This document shows positions 15,404 through 25,020 of a DNA stretch of 62,231 nucleotides, piece by piece. Position numbers and translations under genes: made by a program. The stretch's first letter is position 1, and each line of letters begins with the position of its first letter. The notes below the pieces were generated by a model. The model was not told the DNA's origin and searched no databases. It saw nothing but the letters and a program-made list of their open reading frames with translations. The stretch comes from Balneolaceae bacterium (lineage in GTDB: Bacteria > Bacteroidota > Rhodothermia > Balneolales > Balneolaceae), in assembly GCA_020832285.1 (NCBI GenBank), contig JAFIFB010000058.1, forward strand, positions 1 through 62,231, read 5' to 3'.

Positions 15404-16795
15404 ATGACTAACATAGATTTCACACCCATCTTTCATGCCCTTGAAACCGGCGATAAAGAGGAGCTCACTTCTCTCGTTTCCGAATTGAATCCATCAACCA
15501 TATCCGACCTGATTTCACAGTTAAGCGATGAGCAGCAACTCCGTGTATTCCTGGTTCTTGATATGGAAGACAAAGTTGATGTAATGGCCTATCTGGAATT
15601 CGACATCCAGCTCTCCATTCTTCAGGCTTTGACAGTGGAGATGAGTAAATCGCTGATCGAAAAAATGCCCCACGATACGAGGGTAGACCTTTTAAACCGG
15701 TTGCCATCCGACAAACGAAACGGTATTATGCGACACCTGGCCAAAGTGGAACGTGATGATATCCTGAAACTGTCAGAATTTGAGGAAGGCACTACCGGGT
15801 CTATAATGACCTCCGACTATGCCATTCTGCATCCCAATCAAACAGCACAGCAAGCCATAGAGAAGCTCCGGGTTGAAGCTCCCGACCACGAGATGATTTA
15901 CTACGCTTATGTAGTTGACAAAGATAGAAAGCTGATCGGAACAGTATCAATGCGGGCGCTGATTGTGTCTGAGCCAGACGCCAAAGTGAGCGAACTCCTG
16001 ACATCCGATGTGGAAAAAGTGAATGTAAACGATCCGGAAGAACAGGCCTCAAGAAAACTGAAACGGCTCGACCTGCTCGCCCTTCCCGTAGTGGATGACG
16101 AAGAAAAACTCGTGGGAATGATTACATTCGACGACGCAATGCAGGCCATAGAGGAGGATGTGTCTGACACCATGTACCAAAAAGCGGGTGTAATGACAGG
16201 TACAAGCACCCGGGAAAAAGCACGTGATGTTCTTTTCAGCAGAAAGCTGACACAGGGGAATATCCTCTATCCTGTTAGACTTCGTATTACATTCCTGTTT
16301 ATAACTCTTATCGGTGGTTTTCTGGTCGGTGGTGTTATCGACAGGTTTGAAGAACTGCTATCTGCAATCATTGTGGCTGCAGTATTTATTCCTGTTATAA
16401 TGGATATGGGTGGAAATGTAGGTACTCAGTCAACTACCATATTTGCCCGCGGGCTGGCACTCGGTCACATTAAACTGGAAAAAATATGGAAACATATAGG
16501 CCGAGAAATGGCTATAGGTGCTCTCATCGGAATAATTCTTGGCCTGCTGGCCGGTACCGGCGCCTATTTCTGGCAGGGTGCACCAAATGATCTGCCACTG
16601 ATTGGTTTGGCTGTGGGTCTGTCGCTGATTATTGTATTGCCCCTGGCTTCGTTTCTGGGTTTTTTCATTCCATATCTTCTTTTAAAAATGGGATGGGATC
16701 ACGCTCCGGGTGCCGATCCTTTCATCACTACCATAAAGGATTTTGTAGGGCTGACTCTCTATTTTACCCTGGTGAGTGTGTTTATTGGTGTTTGA
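15404..16795 (+). CDS. mgtE: Magnesium transporter MgtE
   Basis: A 463-residue Mg2+-selective channel of the inner membrane. It has the superhelical N domain (about 1-130, with repeated LLNRLPSDKRNGIMRHL-type segments), a tandem CBS domain (about 135-255, TTGSIMTSDYAILHPNQTA and LLALPVVDDEEKLVGMI) and a C-terminal five-helix pore domain (about 285-463). The pore helices include the conserved PVIMDMGGNVGTQSTTI segment. In known MgtE the N and CBS domains close the pore when cytoplasmic Mg2+ is high. Order and length are typical. A putative leader-peptide attenuator precedes it and a strong terminator follows. Confidence 0.95.
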   Translation: MTNIDFTPIFHALETGDKEELTSLVSELNPSTISDLISQLSDEQQLRVFLVLDMEDKVDVMAYLEFDIQLSILQALTVEMSKSLIEKMPHDTRVDLLNRLPSDKRNGIMRHLAKVERDDILKLSEFEEGTTGSIMTSDYAILHPNQTAQQAIEKLRVEAPDHEMIYYAYVVDKDRKLIGTVSMRALIVSEPDAKVSELLTSDVEKVNVNDPEEQASRKLKRLDLLALPVVDDEEKLVGMITFDDAMQAIEEDVSDTMYQKAGVMTGTSTREKARDVLFSRKLTQGNILYPVRLRITFLFITLIGGFLVGGVIDRFEELLSAIIVAAVFIPVIMDMGGNVGTQSTTIFARGLALGHIKLEKIWKHIGREMAIGALIGIILGLLAGTGAYFWQGAPNDLPLIGLAVGLSLIIVLPLASFLGFFIPYLLLKMGWDHAPGADPFITTIKDFVGLTLYFTLVSVFIGV

Positions 16796-16802
16796 AGAAA
16801 TG

Positions 16803-16844
16803 ATCTGTCATCGTGAATCGTAAATACGATGGCAGATTTTTTTT
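16803..16844 (+). terminator. Rho-independent terminator of mgtE
   Basis: ATCTGTCATCGT (16803-16814) pairs with ACGATGGCAGAT (16826-16837), 12 pairs with one wobble, followed by eight T. It starts 7 nt after the mgtE stop. Confidence 0.9.
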
Positions 16845-17060
16845 ATTCTGAAAAAGGCATCATTTAGTCTGCCGATTAAGAAATCGACAGGAAATTGACC
16901 AGGAGTTATCACTTTTTTATTTACCTCTCAGCCGGTTTTAGATCAACGAGGCACCATTTTATAACGCTTTCAAAATTTGAGCCATGGTCCATTACGCGCA
17001 TTGTCTGAAATCAGACTGCCAGCCGGTGCAAAATGCTGCAAAGTAAATATGAATCGAAAC

Positions 17061-17840
17061 TCATGCAGGTTGATTTCTCTTCAGTCTAGTAAGACTGCTT
17101 TTTTGAATGTTATTTGCATTGATTGTAAACAACCACGGAAACTGCTCATAAACAGAAGTAACCAGTTTTATCCCCATTTTTGAATTTTGATTATAGAATG
17201 ACATTACTAAAGAAAGCAAAGCGTAATCAGAAGGATAATCTACGGTTAACCTGAGATTTTTTATTTTTTCATCGACATCGCAATAGAATCTCCCTTTTTT
17301 TAAGCCAAAAGATCTCTGTAAAAAAGGCGTAACATGTTCTTTGTCGTCATTATTCAGTTCTTTGGTTCTCAAATCAATCAGAGTTTTGCAAGAGATAACC
17401 TCGATGTTCATTCCCAATGGTAACCCTAATGTGTATGAGTAGTCAAAGCTATGCTTGATGTGATAATTGACCACCTCATCAAGAATATCTATATCCAGCA
17501 AAGGGTTATCACCGGTCAATCTTACGACATGATCTAAACCTTTCTTTTCTGCTATAGCAATATAACGGCTTAAAACATTGTCTTGATCACCACGGAAACA
17601 TTCGATCGAATTTCTTCGGCAATATTTGTAAAGTATGTCATCGGATTTTCTCTTTGTAGTCGCAACAATAGTTTGATGAGGCAATTTACTCATTTCAAGC
17701 TGATCAACAATCCATTGAATCATTGGTTTGCCATTATTCAAGGGAAGGGGAAACATAACCTTATTTGGCAATCTTGCAGACCCCATTCTCGCTTGTATTA
17801 TAAAGCCAATATTAGATTTCTCAAGATAATTTATTCCCAT
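17061..17840 (-). CDS. SpsF-like cytidylyltransferase family protein
   Basis: 259 residues with the nucleotide-sugar transferase signature IGFIIQARMGSARLPNKVM at the N-terminus, followed by ATTKRKSDDIL and VVRLTGDNPLLD (metal-binding Asp). This matches the SpsF/acylneuraminate cytidylyltransferase group, which activates acidic sugars for surface glycans or glycosylated flagella. It stands alone, with no sugar-biosynthesis genes beside it, and is more A/T-rich than its neighbours, which may indicate transfer. The second half (MNIEVISCKTLIDL, HVTPFLQRSFG) also fits the family. The substrate is unknown. Confidence 0.82.
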   Translation of the reverse strand: MGINYLEKSNIGFIIQARMGSARLPNKVMFPLPLNNGKPMIQWIVDQLEMSKLPHQTIVATTKRKSDDILYKYCRRNSIECFRGDQDNVLSRYIAIAEKKGLDHVVRLTGDNPLLDIDILDEVVNYHIKHSFDYSYTLGLPLGMNIEVISCKTLIDLRTKELNNDDKEHVTPFLQRSFGLKKGRFYCDVDEKIKNLRLTVDYPSDYALLSLVMSFYNQNSKMGIKLVTSVYEQFPWLFTINANNIQKSSLTRLKRNQPA

Positions 17841-17999
17841 GATTCACAACGTATATTTTATTGACTATGCCAGTCAAACTGCGATCATATTACTCTTCTA
17901 CAGTTAATTAACGGCAAAGTACTTTACTTTATTAGCCTAAAAGCTGAAGTAATCTTCTCTTATCTATAATAAAAAATTGAGATTAATATGAGATTAGAA

Positions 18000-19418
18000 T
18001 CAAACGAATTCGGTATTAATTATGCCATTATATCTTTCATCTGTTTTTTTGAAACTCAGAATTGCAACTGATCCCACACCTGGTTTCGACATAATTTCTA
18101 TATCTGCATCCATACTGCCAAGAATTCGTTTTACTAAAGAAAGGCCGATTCCATATCCATTTTGGCTTATAACTTCATTAGTCCTGTAAAAGGGGTCATA
18201 TATTTTGTCCAGTTCACTATGATGAATCCCTATTCCTCTGTCTTCTATTCTGATTTCAATTCTTTCATCAAGCGATGCAATGGCAACATCCACACTGGAA
18301 CTTTCGGGACTGAATTTTACAGCATTGTCTATTACATTTATAACTGCATTTAATAATAATGATCTGTTTGCCTGAACATAAAAGTTTTCTTCTTGACCAT
18401 TTTCAATCACATAGTTTACATTTATTTTTGAATTCTTATAGCTTTTTTCAACCTGCATGCTCGCCTCAATGACGAGCTCATCGATTCTTACCGGGACTAC
18501 AAACTGGCTCAGTTTTTCATTTTCTGCCCGGGCCATTTCCAGTAATCTTGAAGTTAACTCGTGAAGTGTTAGTGCGTCTCTATGTATAGAGTTCAATACC
18601 TCCTGGTACTCTGATGGTGTTCGTACTTTCGTTAGTGTAACTTCAATCTCCCCAATAATACTGGTAAGGGGAGTTCTCAATTCATGAGAGGCATTGGCAA
18701 CAAACCGTTGCTGCAATTTAAAATTTTCTTCAAGACGGTTAAGTAGTTTGTTGAATGTTGCAATCAGTTCACTGATTTCATCTTCTTCTTCTTGTTGACC
18801 GAGCCTTATGTGAAGATTTGAAGCAGAAATTTTATTTACCTGTTCAACGATTTCAGGGATAGGTTTCAGAGCCTGGATAGCAAAGATCCGGCCTGTAAAA
18901 AAAAGAACAACCAAAGACATTGAAAAACCTGTTGCCAGGATTAATGCAAGGTTATTCAGGTGAGACTGGCCAATTATGTCAATAGCAGAAACAATTACAA
19001 CAAAATCTCCCTGATTGTCTGGATAAAATAATCCAACAGATTGAACATCTCCTCTTCTGAATTCATAATACTCAGGGTACACATAATTATCCCGGATATA
19101 ATTTATCGTATCATTATCGTATGTAATGTTTTCTGATGGTGATATAAACGCCGGCTGATTTTGCATATCAAACATTTGCGCTATTTCTTCCGGAAGAGTA
19201 CGTGTGTACTGCTCTCTGAAAGTTTCATATAAATCGGATGGGAAGCCATCCTTTTCTAAATAAATGTACGCCGTTGTTACAGTACGATCATAAAGTTGAT
19301 TGTAAAAATCCGCCCGAAGGTGTTTCATTGACCAATAATAGATCGCAATACAGAACACCAGCAAAATTGAAGCTACAAGTATTGTGAATTGTATTGATAA
19401 TTTATCTCTGATCTTCAT
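18000..19418 (-). CDS. Two-component sensor histidine kinase
   Basis: 472 residues. Membrane helices at about 8-30 and 155-177 flank a periplasmic sensor domain of about 120 residues. HAMP follows at about 178-232, then HisKA with the phosphoacceptor His245 in NASHELRTPLTS, and HATPase_c with the N box VINVIDNAVKFSP, EDRGIGIHHSELDKIYDPFYR and YGIGLSLVKRI. All catalytic boxes are intact. Its start overlaps the 3' end of the response-regulator gene by 17 bp. The stimulus is unknown; the efflux genes that follow on the opposite strand are a possible target. Confidence 0.95.
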   Translation of the reverse strand: MKIRDKLSIQFTILVASILLVFCIAIYYWSMKHLRADFYNQLYDRTVTTAYIYLEKDGFPSDLYETFREQYTRTLPEEIAQMFDMQNQPAFISPSENITYDNDTINYIRDNYVYPEYYEFRRGDVQSVGLFYPDNQGDFVVIVSAIDIIGQSHLNNLALILATGFSMSLVVLFFTGRIFAIQALKPIPEIVEQVNKISASNLHIRLGQQEEEDEISELIATFNKLLNRLEENFKLQQRFVANASHELRTPLTSIIGEIEVTLTKVRTPSEYQEVLNSIHRDALTLHELTSRLLEMARAENEKLSQFVVPVRIDELVIEASMQVEKSYKNSKINVNYVIENGQEENFYVQANRSLLLNAVINVIDNAVKFSPESSSVDVAIASLDERIEIRIEDRGIGIHHSELDKIYDPFYRTNEVISQNGYGIGLSLVKRILGSMDADIEIMSKPGVGSVAILSFKKTDERYNGIINTEFV

Positions 19419-20094
19419 ATTGTTCCCTCAACACATAACCCATACCAATTACGGTATGAAGCAGTTTTTTTTCATATCCATGATCTAATTTTTTTCGAAG
19501 ATAATTCACATAGACATCAATAACATTCGACCCCGAGTCAAATGAATGCTCCCAAATTTCTTCTGCAATAAAGTTTCGTGAAAGTACTCTTCCTTTATTT
19601 TTTGCAAAAAGTGTTAAGAGCCGGAATTCTTTTGCGGTTAGATTTATTAATGCCTTTCCCCTTCTCACTTCTTTAGAGTCAAGGTCAATAAGCAGATTAT
19701 CTATCTTGATAATTTTATCTGTGGTTTCAACTGAATTAGCCCGACGGTAAAGAGCACGAATTCTTGCTAAAAGCTCTTGAAAATGAAATGGCTTAACAAG
19801 GTAATCATCTGCACCACTGTCCAGCCCGTTAACCCGGTCATTGAGTGTTCCCAATGCGGTAAGCATCAAAACCGGAACACTATTTTTATTATTTCGAATT
19901 TCTTTACAAACGTCAATACCACTTTTATAAGGCAGAACAATATCCAGTATAATTAAATCGTAGATTCTCGATTTAGCCATTTTCAAACCCTGGGTTCCAT
20001 CATAAGCAACATCAACAGAGAATCCGTGCTCTTCCAAACCTTTTTTTATAAATCTGCTTACATTTAATTCGTCTTCAACAAGTAAGATTTTCAT
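19402..20094 (-). CDS. OmpR/PhoB-family response regulator
   Basis: 230 residues. The receiver domain (1-120) has the acidic pocket VEDE, phosphoacceptor Asp51 in LIILDIVLPYKSG, Thr in MLTALG and Lys in VKPF. The winged-helix DNA-binding domain (about 130-228) contains NLTAKEFRLLTLFAKNKGRVLSR and SNVIDVYVNYLRKKLD. It is upstream of the kinase gene in one operon. Its sequence is closest in feel to CusR/MprA-type regulators, which would fit the metal-efflux operon nearby, but that link is an inference. Confidence 0.95.
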   Translation of the reverse strand: MKILLVEDELNVSRFIKKGLEEHGFSVDVAYDGTQGLKMAKSRIYDLIILDIVLPYKSGIDVCKEIRNNKNSVPVLMLTALGTLNDRVNGLDSGADDYLVKPFHFQELLARIRALYRRANSVETTDKIIKIDNLLIDLDSKEVRRGKALINLTAKEFRLLTLFAKNKGRVLSRNFIAEEIWEHSFDSGSNVIDVYVNYLRKKLDHGYEKKLLHTVIGMGYVLREQYEDQR

Positions 20095-20434
20095 AGCACA
20101 CGATATTTCAGATCGCAGTTGTTTTATGTATGTAAGAACTTGTTTAGCGGTTTAATTTTGTCAGATATCAAATACAGTGGGTTCCCAGAGTATGCATCGA
20201 AAACCCCTTCAGCAAACTCAGACGTACTATTGACAGCTAAACGCGTTAATCAATTAAAAACAAATGTATCCTCTTTTGATTAGAAAGCTCAAGGTTCACC
20301 CCTCTGCCATTTTAAAGAATCTGTGTATTGAACACACCTGATAGATTAAAAAAACATGTTGATTTTTGAAAATTATTTCAAATTAATAAAATCCCTCAGA
20401 TACGTTTAAGATTGTTTATATTTTGACGCCAGGT
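20095..20434. other. Divergent intergenic region
   Basis: A/T-rich gap between the response-regulator operon and the thioredoxin-fold lipoprotein gene. It must hold two promoters. I see no convincing repeat, riboswitch or terminator. Confidence 0.4.
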
Positions 20435-22135
20435 ATGAAATATTTAATGATGCACCGATTATATTTATATCTTATTATTTCTATTTGTTTTATAGGTTTC
20501 GTGAATTGCTCTGCAGACATTGAGCCAGATTCTGAACGGCAAACGGAACCTGAACAAGTTTTTCAATTTACTATTTCGATAAAAAACGCCCAGGCGAAAC
20601 CTATTTCTCCATCCGGTGTATATCTTTATGATCCAGAACAAGGACGAAGCGGCTCGCCACTGGTCACTTTTTCAGGAGATGATACTGGCATCATAACCGG
20701 ACAAGCAAAAAAGGGGACCCCATCTCTGTTTCGCGTTCATTCTGCATACCATCAGATAGTCTATTTTTTCCTGCCCTCCTATTATGAAGATACTCTTTCG
20801 GTGACGATCCATTCCGAACCTGTTGTATTAGCCGACGAAGTAACTCCCCGCATTCTCGGTAATTTCAATCATTACGATGATTTCAGTGCGATAGAAATGG
20901 TCATGGATGAGGACGGGACCTGGTCTGCTTTGATTGAGGCCGATACCGACTCTCTCACTTACATTATCGACGGGGCCTCACGGCTCGGGCGCGTCCACGG
21001 AACGGACGGACAGCTCCGGCACTCACAGGTACATACTGCTATTGACCCTGGCATTGAATCGGTTATTCGAAATGACGGCTCAAACCGCTTTGAAATTATA
21101 TTTGATCCAGCCCGGTTCTCAAACAGAGAACAAAGTCCTGAAATCCGTTTTGGGAAGAATACCCCCGTATTGGCTGCCGGTATCGCCAAAAGCTATGCTA
21201 GCATGATCCGTCAGGCCGACACTATTCAGGTATTGGAAAAGCAGGGTGAAACGGTTACAATTTCACATTTTGATACATTCCTCGAAGAGCTCCGGCAGGT
21301 TACTAAACATTACGATCATCCCACAGTAGAACAGGCAACCCGTTTGGCAAAAGCCAATTTTTCTGAATACCTCAACCCTGATGATGAGTGGATTGATAAA
21401 TTGATGGAGGATATCGTACCGAACTCCGAAATCTGGCTGATGCATTATCCCGTACTTTCGGACCTGTTTTATCATTCCACCCGAATGGAGGATGTGAGCC
21501 GGAGTTTGTGGGATATCTACAGGCAGCACGGTCATGAATCGGTTCGGGGTGAAGCACTTTATAATTTGCTGAAATTTCACTACGAACGAGGAGAAGATGA
21601 GGAGTGGTACCAGGCTCACTACGATTTGGTTAGGCTCTATCCAGATCATAAACGCATTAATTACTCCTATAATCGCGGATTTGCACCACAAGCTGTGGTC
21701 CATGTGGGTGAATATTTTCCTGCATTGGAATTCTCTCCGCTTTATGAGGATGAACCGAAATTGATACCTGCACAAAATAATGCTCCATTAACTATTCTCT
21801 ATTTCTGGAGTGTAAATAACACCATAAGCAGAGAAAAGGTTGATTTACTGGAAAACCTTTATGAAGAATTCGCAGAGTTGGGTTTGACCATCTACACCAT
21901 TGCACTGGATGGGAACCGGGAACGAGTACAACGTTTCCACGAACACAGAAATCTTCCCTGGCAAGGTGGATTTGAGCAGTTTTCCAGTTCTGCTATCCAG
22001 GTACTCGGCATCACAGAAGTGCCTCACACAATCATTCTCAACAACGAAAACCGGATTCTTGTGTTTGATGAAGAGTTTTTGGCAGATGAGGATGTCATTG
22101 AGTCAATTGACAGATATTTGAATGAAAATTTGTAA
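20435..22135 (+). CDS. Lipoprotein with C-terminal thioredoxin-like domain lacking CXXC
   Basis: About 566 residues from the ATG at 20435; a TTG 12 nt upstream or ATGs 12-15 nt downstream are alternatives. A lipoprotein signal ends IGFVNCSAD. A beta-sandwich-like N-terminal region and a helical middle region precede a thioredoxin/TlpA-type domain at about 430-566 (APLTILYFWSVNNTIS, TIYTIALDGN, EVPHTIILNNENRILV, with the cis-Pro in VPHT). The CXXC active site is replaced by SVNNT, so a dithiol-disulfide function is unlikely. Similar chains occur as envelope TlpA-like proteins of Bacteroidota. The role is unknown. Confidence 0.8.
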   Translation: MKYLMMHRLYLYLIISICFIGFVNCSADIEPDSERQTEPEQVFQFTISIKNAQAKPISPSGVYLYDPEQGRSGSPLVTFSGDDTGIITGQAKKGTPSLFRVHSAYHQIVYFFLPSYYEDTLSVTIHSEPVVLADEVTPRILGNFNHYDDFSAIEMVMDEDGTWSALIEADTDSLTYIIDGASRLGRVHGTDGQLRHSQVHTAIDPGIESVIRNDGSNRFEIIFDPARFSNREQSPEIRFGKNTPVLAAGIAKSYASMIRQADTIQVLEKQGETVTISHFDTFLEELRQVTKHYDHPTVEQATRLAKANFSEYLNPDDEWIDKLMEDIVPNSEIWLMHYPVLSDLFYHSTRMEDVSRSLWDIYRQHGHESVRGEALYNLLKFHYERGEDEEWYQAHYDLVRLYPDHKRINYSYNRGFAPQAVVHVGEYFPALEFSPLYEDEPKLIPAQNNAPLTILYFWSVNNTISREKVDLLENLYEEFAELGLTIYTIALDGNRERVQRFHEHRNLPWQGGFEQFSSSAIQVLGITEVPHTIILNNENRILVFDEEFLADEDVIESIDRYLNENL

Positions 22136-22250
22136 AATTTTTACTCTTCAGGTATTGCGCATATTCTAAAAAATAGCTTTTCCAAATCATGCACGCTATC
22201 TTGAAAAAAAGTATCATCTGTGTTTAAAAATCGGGTATAACCTGCGCACC

Positions 22251-23516
22251 ATGTATTCAAAAGTGAATCTATTACACATTTGCACCTCAGTTCGGGTGAA
22301 TATTCCGCTTTTTTGCTTTTTTTTATTGATCGCTCCGTCAATTTCTGCCCAGGTATTAGAAATAGAAATCAGCCAGATCGAAGAACTCTCCAAAGAGTAC
22401 AGCTTGCAATGGCAGCAAATTGAAAACCGTTTGGATTATTCTATTTCAGGAGAAGCAGCCGCTACGGCCCGCATCAATCCATCAATTGCCTATGACCTGG
22501 AGTTTCTTGATGACGGCCAGCAAAATGAATATGAGCACTACCTCTACCTGAGCAAGGAGTTTCGCACACCGGGGCACTACCGCAGCCTTCGAAGCCTAAG
22601 AGAAAGCAGAATCAGCCTGCACGAAGAACTGTATGCAAACGACCGGGCAGAATGGCTGGCTGCAACCCGCTTTGGTTTTATCCGCATCGTGTTGATTGAG
22701 CGTGAACTGGAACAGATCGAAAATCTTAAAAAACATCTTGAATACCTGACTGTGGCATCTGCCCGAAGATCGGATGAAGGAGAAGTTTCCGCCCTGGAAA
22801 ACCAGCTCATTGAAATGAGCAGCTACCAGCTTCGTGCAAGAATGGAGACACGCATACTTGAAAAAGAACGCCTGATTACACTATGGCGAACCCGAATGGG
22901 ATTTGATGATTCTAAAGAGATTCGTCTTGCAGGCCGATTCGAAACACCATCGGTACAAATTCCACATGCAGGCGATTTTCTCGCTCTTCTTGATGATTCT
23001 CCGCAGGCACGGGCAAACCGGATGGCACTCGAATCTGCCGGGTTAGAGGTAGCCCTTGAGCAAAAGAGGCGTATCCCAAATTTTGAAATTTCGGCCGGAT
23101 ACAAACAGCTTAATCCCAACTGGCGCGGTTTTCTGGTTGGAGTTGCCATTCCGCTTCCAATTCTGAGTTCCAATGCTGAGTCCATCGCACAGGCACGTGC
23201 TCTTGAACGATTTGAGCAAACCAGTTTAAACCTTGCAAAAAAAGAACGGAATCAAACAACTCTGCAACTGTTAAATGCATTGAAAAAAAATGAGGATAAC
23301 CTCAGCCGGTTCCCTGAATACCTGGAACAACCTGAGGCTTTTTTGCGCACTCTTTCGATATCTTACGAAGAGGGAGTCCAGTCATTAAACGACGTTCTCA
23401 ATACACTCAGCCTGATGGCGGAAAGTTATCAGATCAAATTCAGCCAGCTTGAAGATTACTATGAAATCATCATGGAACTGGAAGCCATCACCGGCCAAAC
23501 ATTCGTCCATCATTAA
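22251..23516 (+). CDS. TolC/CzcC-type outer-membrane efflux protein
   Basis: 421 residues with a signal peptide ending PSISAQ. The protein is almost entirely long amphipathic helices, with two repeated TolC-like halves. Typical elements are ARINPSIAYDLEF, LSKEFRTPGHYRSLRSLRESR, PNFEISAGYKQLNPNWRGFLVGVAIPLPILS in two blocks, and YEEGVQSLNDVLNTLSLMAESY. It is the outer-membrane duct of the tripartite exporter encoded by the next two genes, 9 bp and then 4 bp downstream. The conventional role is to carry metal or drugs across the outer membrane. Confidence 0.92.
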   Translation: MYSKVNLLHICTSVRVNIPLFCFFLLIAPSISAQVLEIEISQIEELSKEYSLQWQQIENRLDYSISGEAAATARINPSIAYDLEFLDDGQQNEYEHYLYLSKEFRTPGHYRSLRSLRESRISLHEELYANDRAEWLAATRFGFIRIVLIERELEQIENLKKHLEYLTVASARRSDEGEVSALENQLIEMSSYQLRARMETRILEKERLITLWRTRMGFDDSKEIRLAGRFETPSVQIPHAGDFLALLDDSPQARANRMALESAGLEVALEQKRRIPNFEISAGYKQLNPNWRGFLVGVAIPLPILSSNAESIAQARALERFEQTSLNLAKKERNQTTLQLLNALKKNEDNLSRFPEYLEQPEAFLRTLSISYEEGVQSLNDVLNTLSLMAESYQIKFSQLEDYYEIIMELEAITGQTFVHH

Positions 23517-23525
23517 TTTTTAAAT

Positions 23526-25016
23526 ATGAAAGCCATACGAATTTTCAAATTCCTTGCAATTGCCATGCTTGCCGGACTGTTTGCTTGCAGCAGCGAGGAA
23601 GAATCTCACTCAGGTCACTCCCACGACCATGGACACGAGTACCACAGGCTTACCTATTGGGATAACAGCTTTGAACTGTTTGCACGCTTTGAAATCCATC
23701 CAAATTCCGGACGGATTGAGGGTAAGCTTTTTGTTTCACATAACAATCAACCCGCAGAAAATGTAAGCGGAACCATCTTTTTTCTTGAGAATGGCACCGA
23801 AGTCACAAGCGATGAGCTTGCCGTGGATCGGCCCGGGGTTTTTCCTTTTGAGCTGTTTTTCCAGGATTCTGACGAGCCCACCCTGGCCGTGAATGTAATA
23901 GCTGATGGAACAGACATGGAGGCTCTGCTTGGGCAGGTAAACCGCTACAGCGAATATACAGAAGATGCAGACCTTGCCGATCTCGATAAAACTATGCAGT
24001 GGCAGATGGGAATAACCTCTGCCCTGGCAGCCTTCAGCGAAATTCCTGATGTAATACAGGCACCCGGCAGAGTTCTCTACGATCCGGCTCACTACCATGA
24101 AATTACTTCACCGGTTGACGGTCACATTGATGCAGGAAATATTTCGGTTCTGCCCGCATCGGGAACAGCTGTAGAGGCGGGCGACCTCCTTGCAGGTATC
24201 TCTCCGCCGCTGGCCTCCGAAAACTCCTGGACTGAGTTCAGATTCTCCTACTATCAGGCCAAAGAAGCTTTTGAGCGTGCGCAGCGCCTTATCGAGAATG
24301 ATGCGATTTCTTTGAGGGAATTTCAGGTTCGCGAACGGGAATACGAAGTTCGCAAAGCTGGCTATGAACACTTTTTAAACAACAGCAGCCATGGTGCACA
24401 TATTGAAGATGTAGATGGAATACTCTACTTGAAAGCTTTTCAAAACGGAGTGATTGCGGAATCTCATGTGGTGAGCGGCCGTACCGTTCAACAAGGCGAC
24501 CCTCTTTACACAATCTACAATCCTGACCATCTCTGGCTCGAGGTGCTGGGATATAGGGATGAAATCGGCATCCTGACGGAATTTACCGGAGCTGAAATCA
24601 TCGTCGGCAGAGAAAGCCGGATCAATTTTAATAGTGATCAAATAGGGTTGGTGAGTCGCGATACCCGAAGTGATGATTCCGGCATCCGTTCCAGAATCAT
24701 TTTCTCTGTGGACAACAGCGAATCCCAATTATCGCTGAATCAGCCGGTACGGGTTCGGCTGAAGGGAAATGAGAGCAACCGGGTTATTGCCGTCCCGGAT
24801 GGAGCTCTGTTTGATGATGACTCTCACAAGGTGCTTTTTGTGATGCATTTCGGCGATCAGTTTGAACGGCGAATTGTACAAACGGGCGGCAGCTACGGAG
24901 GTTACACGGCAATAACTGAAGGGCTGGAAGAGGGCGAACGAGTGGTAACGAATGGCACATATCCACTCCACCTGATGACAGGTAATGTGCAAATAGATGA
25001 CGGCCACGACCACTGA
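23526..25016 (+). CDS. RND efflux periplasmic adaptor, His-rich lipoprotein (CusB/CzcB type)
   Basis: 496 residues. Lipoprotein signal MKAIRIFKFLAIAMLAGLFACSS with lipidated Cys at 21. The mature N-terminus is rich in His and Asp (ESHSGHSHDHGHEYH), a likely metal-capturing segment. A domain of about 115 residues resembling heavy-metal adaptor N-terminal domains follows, then barrel-sandwich (SPVDGHIDAGNISVLP), alpha-hairpin and beta-barrel regions. The C-terminus DDGHDH is again His-rich. It bridges the TolC protein and the pump in the periplasm. The His segments argue for metal rather than drug export. Confidence 0.9.
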   Translation: MKAIRIFKFLAIAMLAGLFACSSEEESHSGHSHDHGHEYHRLTYWDNSFELFARFEIHPNSGRIEGKLFVSHNNQPAENVSGTIFFLENGTEVTSDELAVDRPGVFPFELFFQDSDEPTLAVNVIADGTDMEALLGQVNRYSEYTEDADLADLDKTMQWQMGITSALAAFSEIPDVIQAPGRVLYDPAHYHEITSPVDGHIDAGNISVLPASGTAVEAGDLLAGISPPLASENSWTEFRFSYYQAKEAFERAQRLIENDAISLREFQVREREYEVRKAGYEHFLNNSSHGAHIEDVDGILYLKAFQNGVIAESHVVSGRTVQQGDPLYTIYNPDHLWLEVLGYRDEIGILTEFTGAEIIVGRESRINFNSDQIGLVSRDTRSDDSGIRSRIIFSVDNSESQLSLNQPVRVRLKGNESNRVIAVPDGALFDDDSHKVLFVMHFGDQFERRIVQTGGSYGGYTAITEGLEEGERVVTNGTYPLHLMTGNVQIDDGHDH

Positions 25017-25020
25017 TCTT

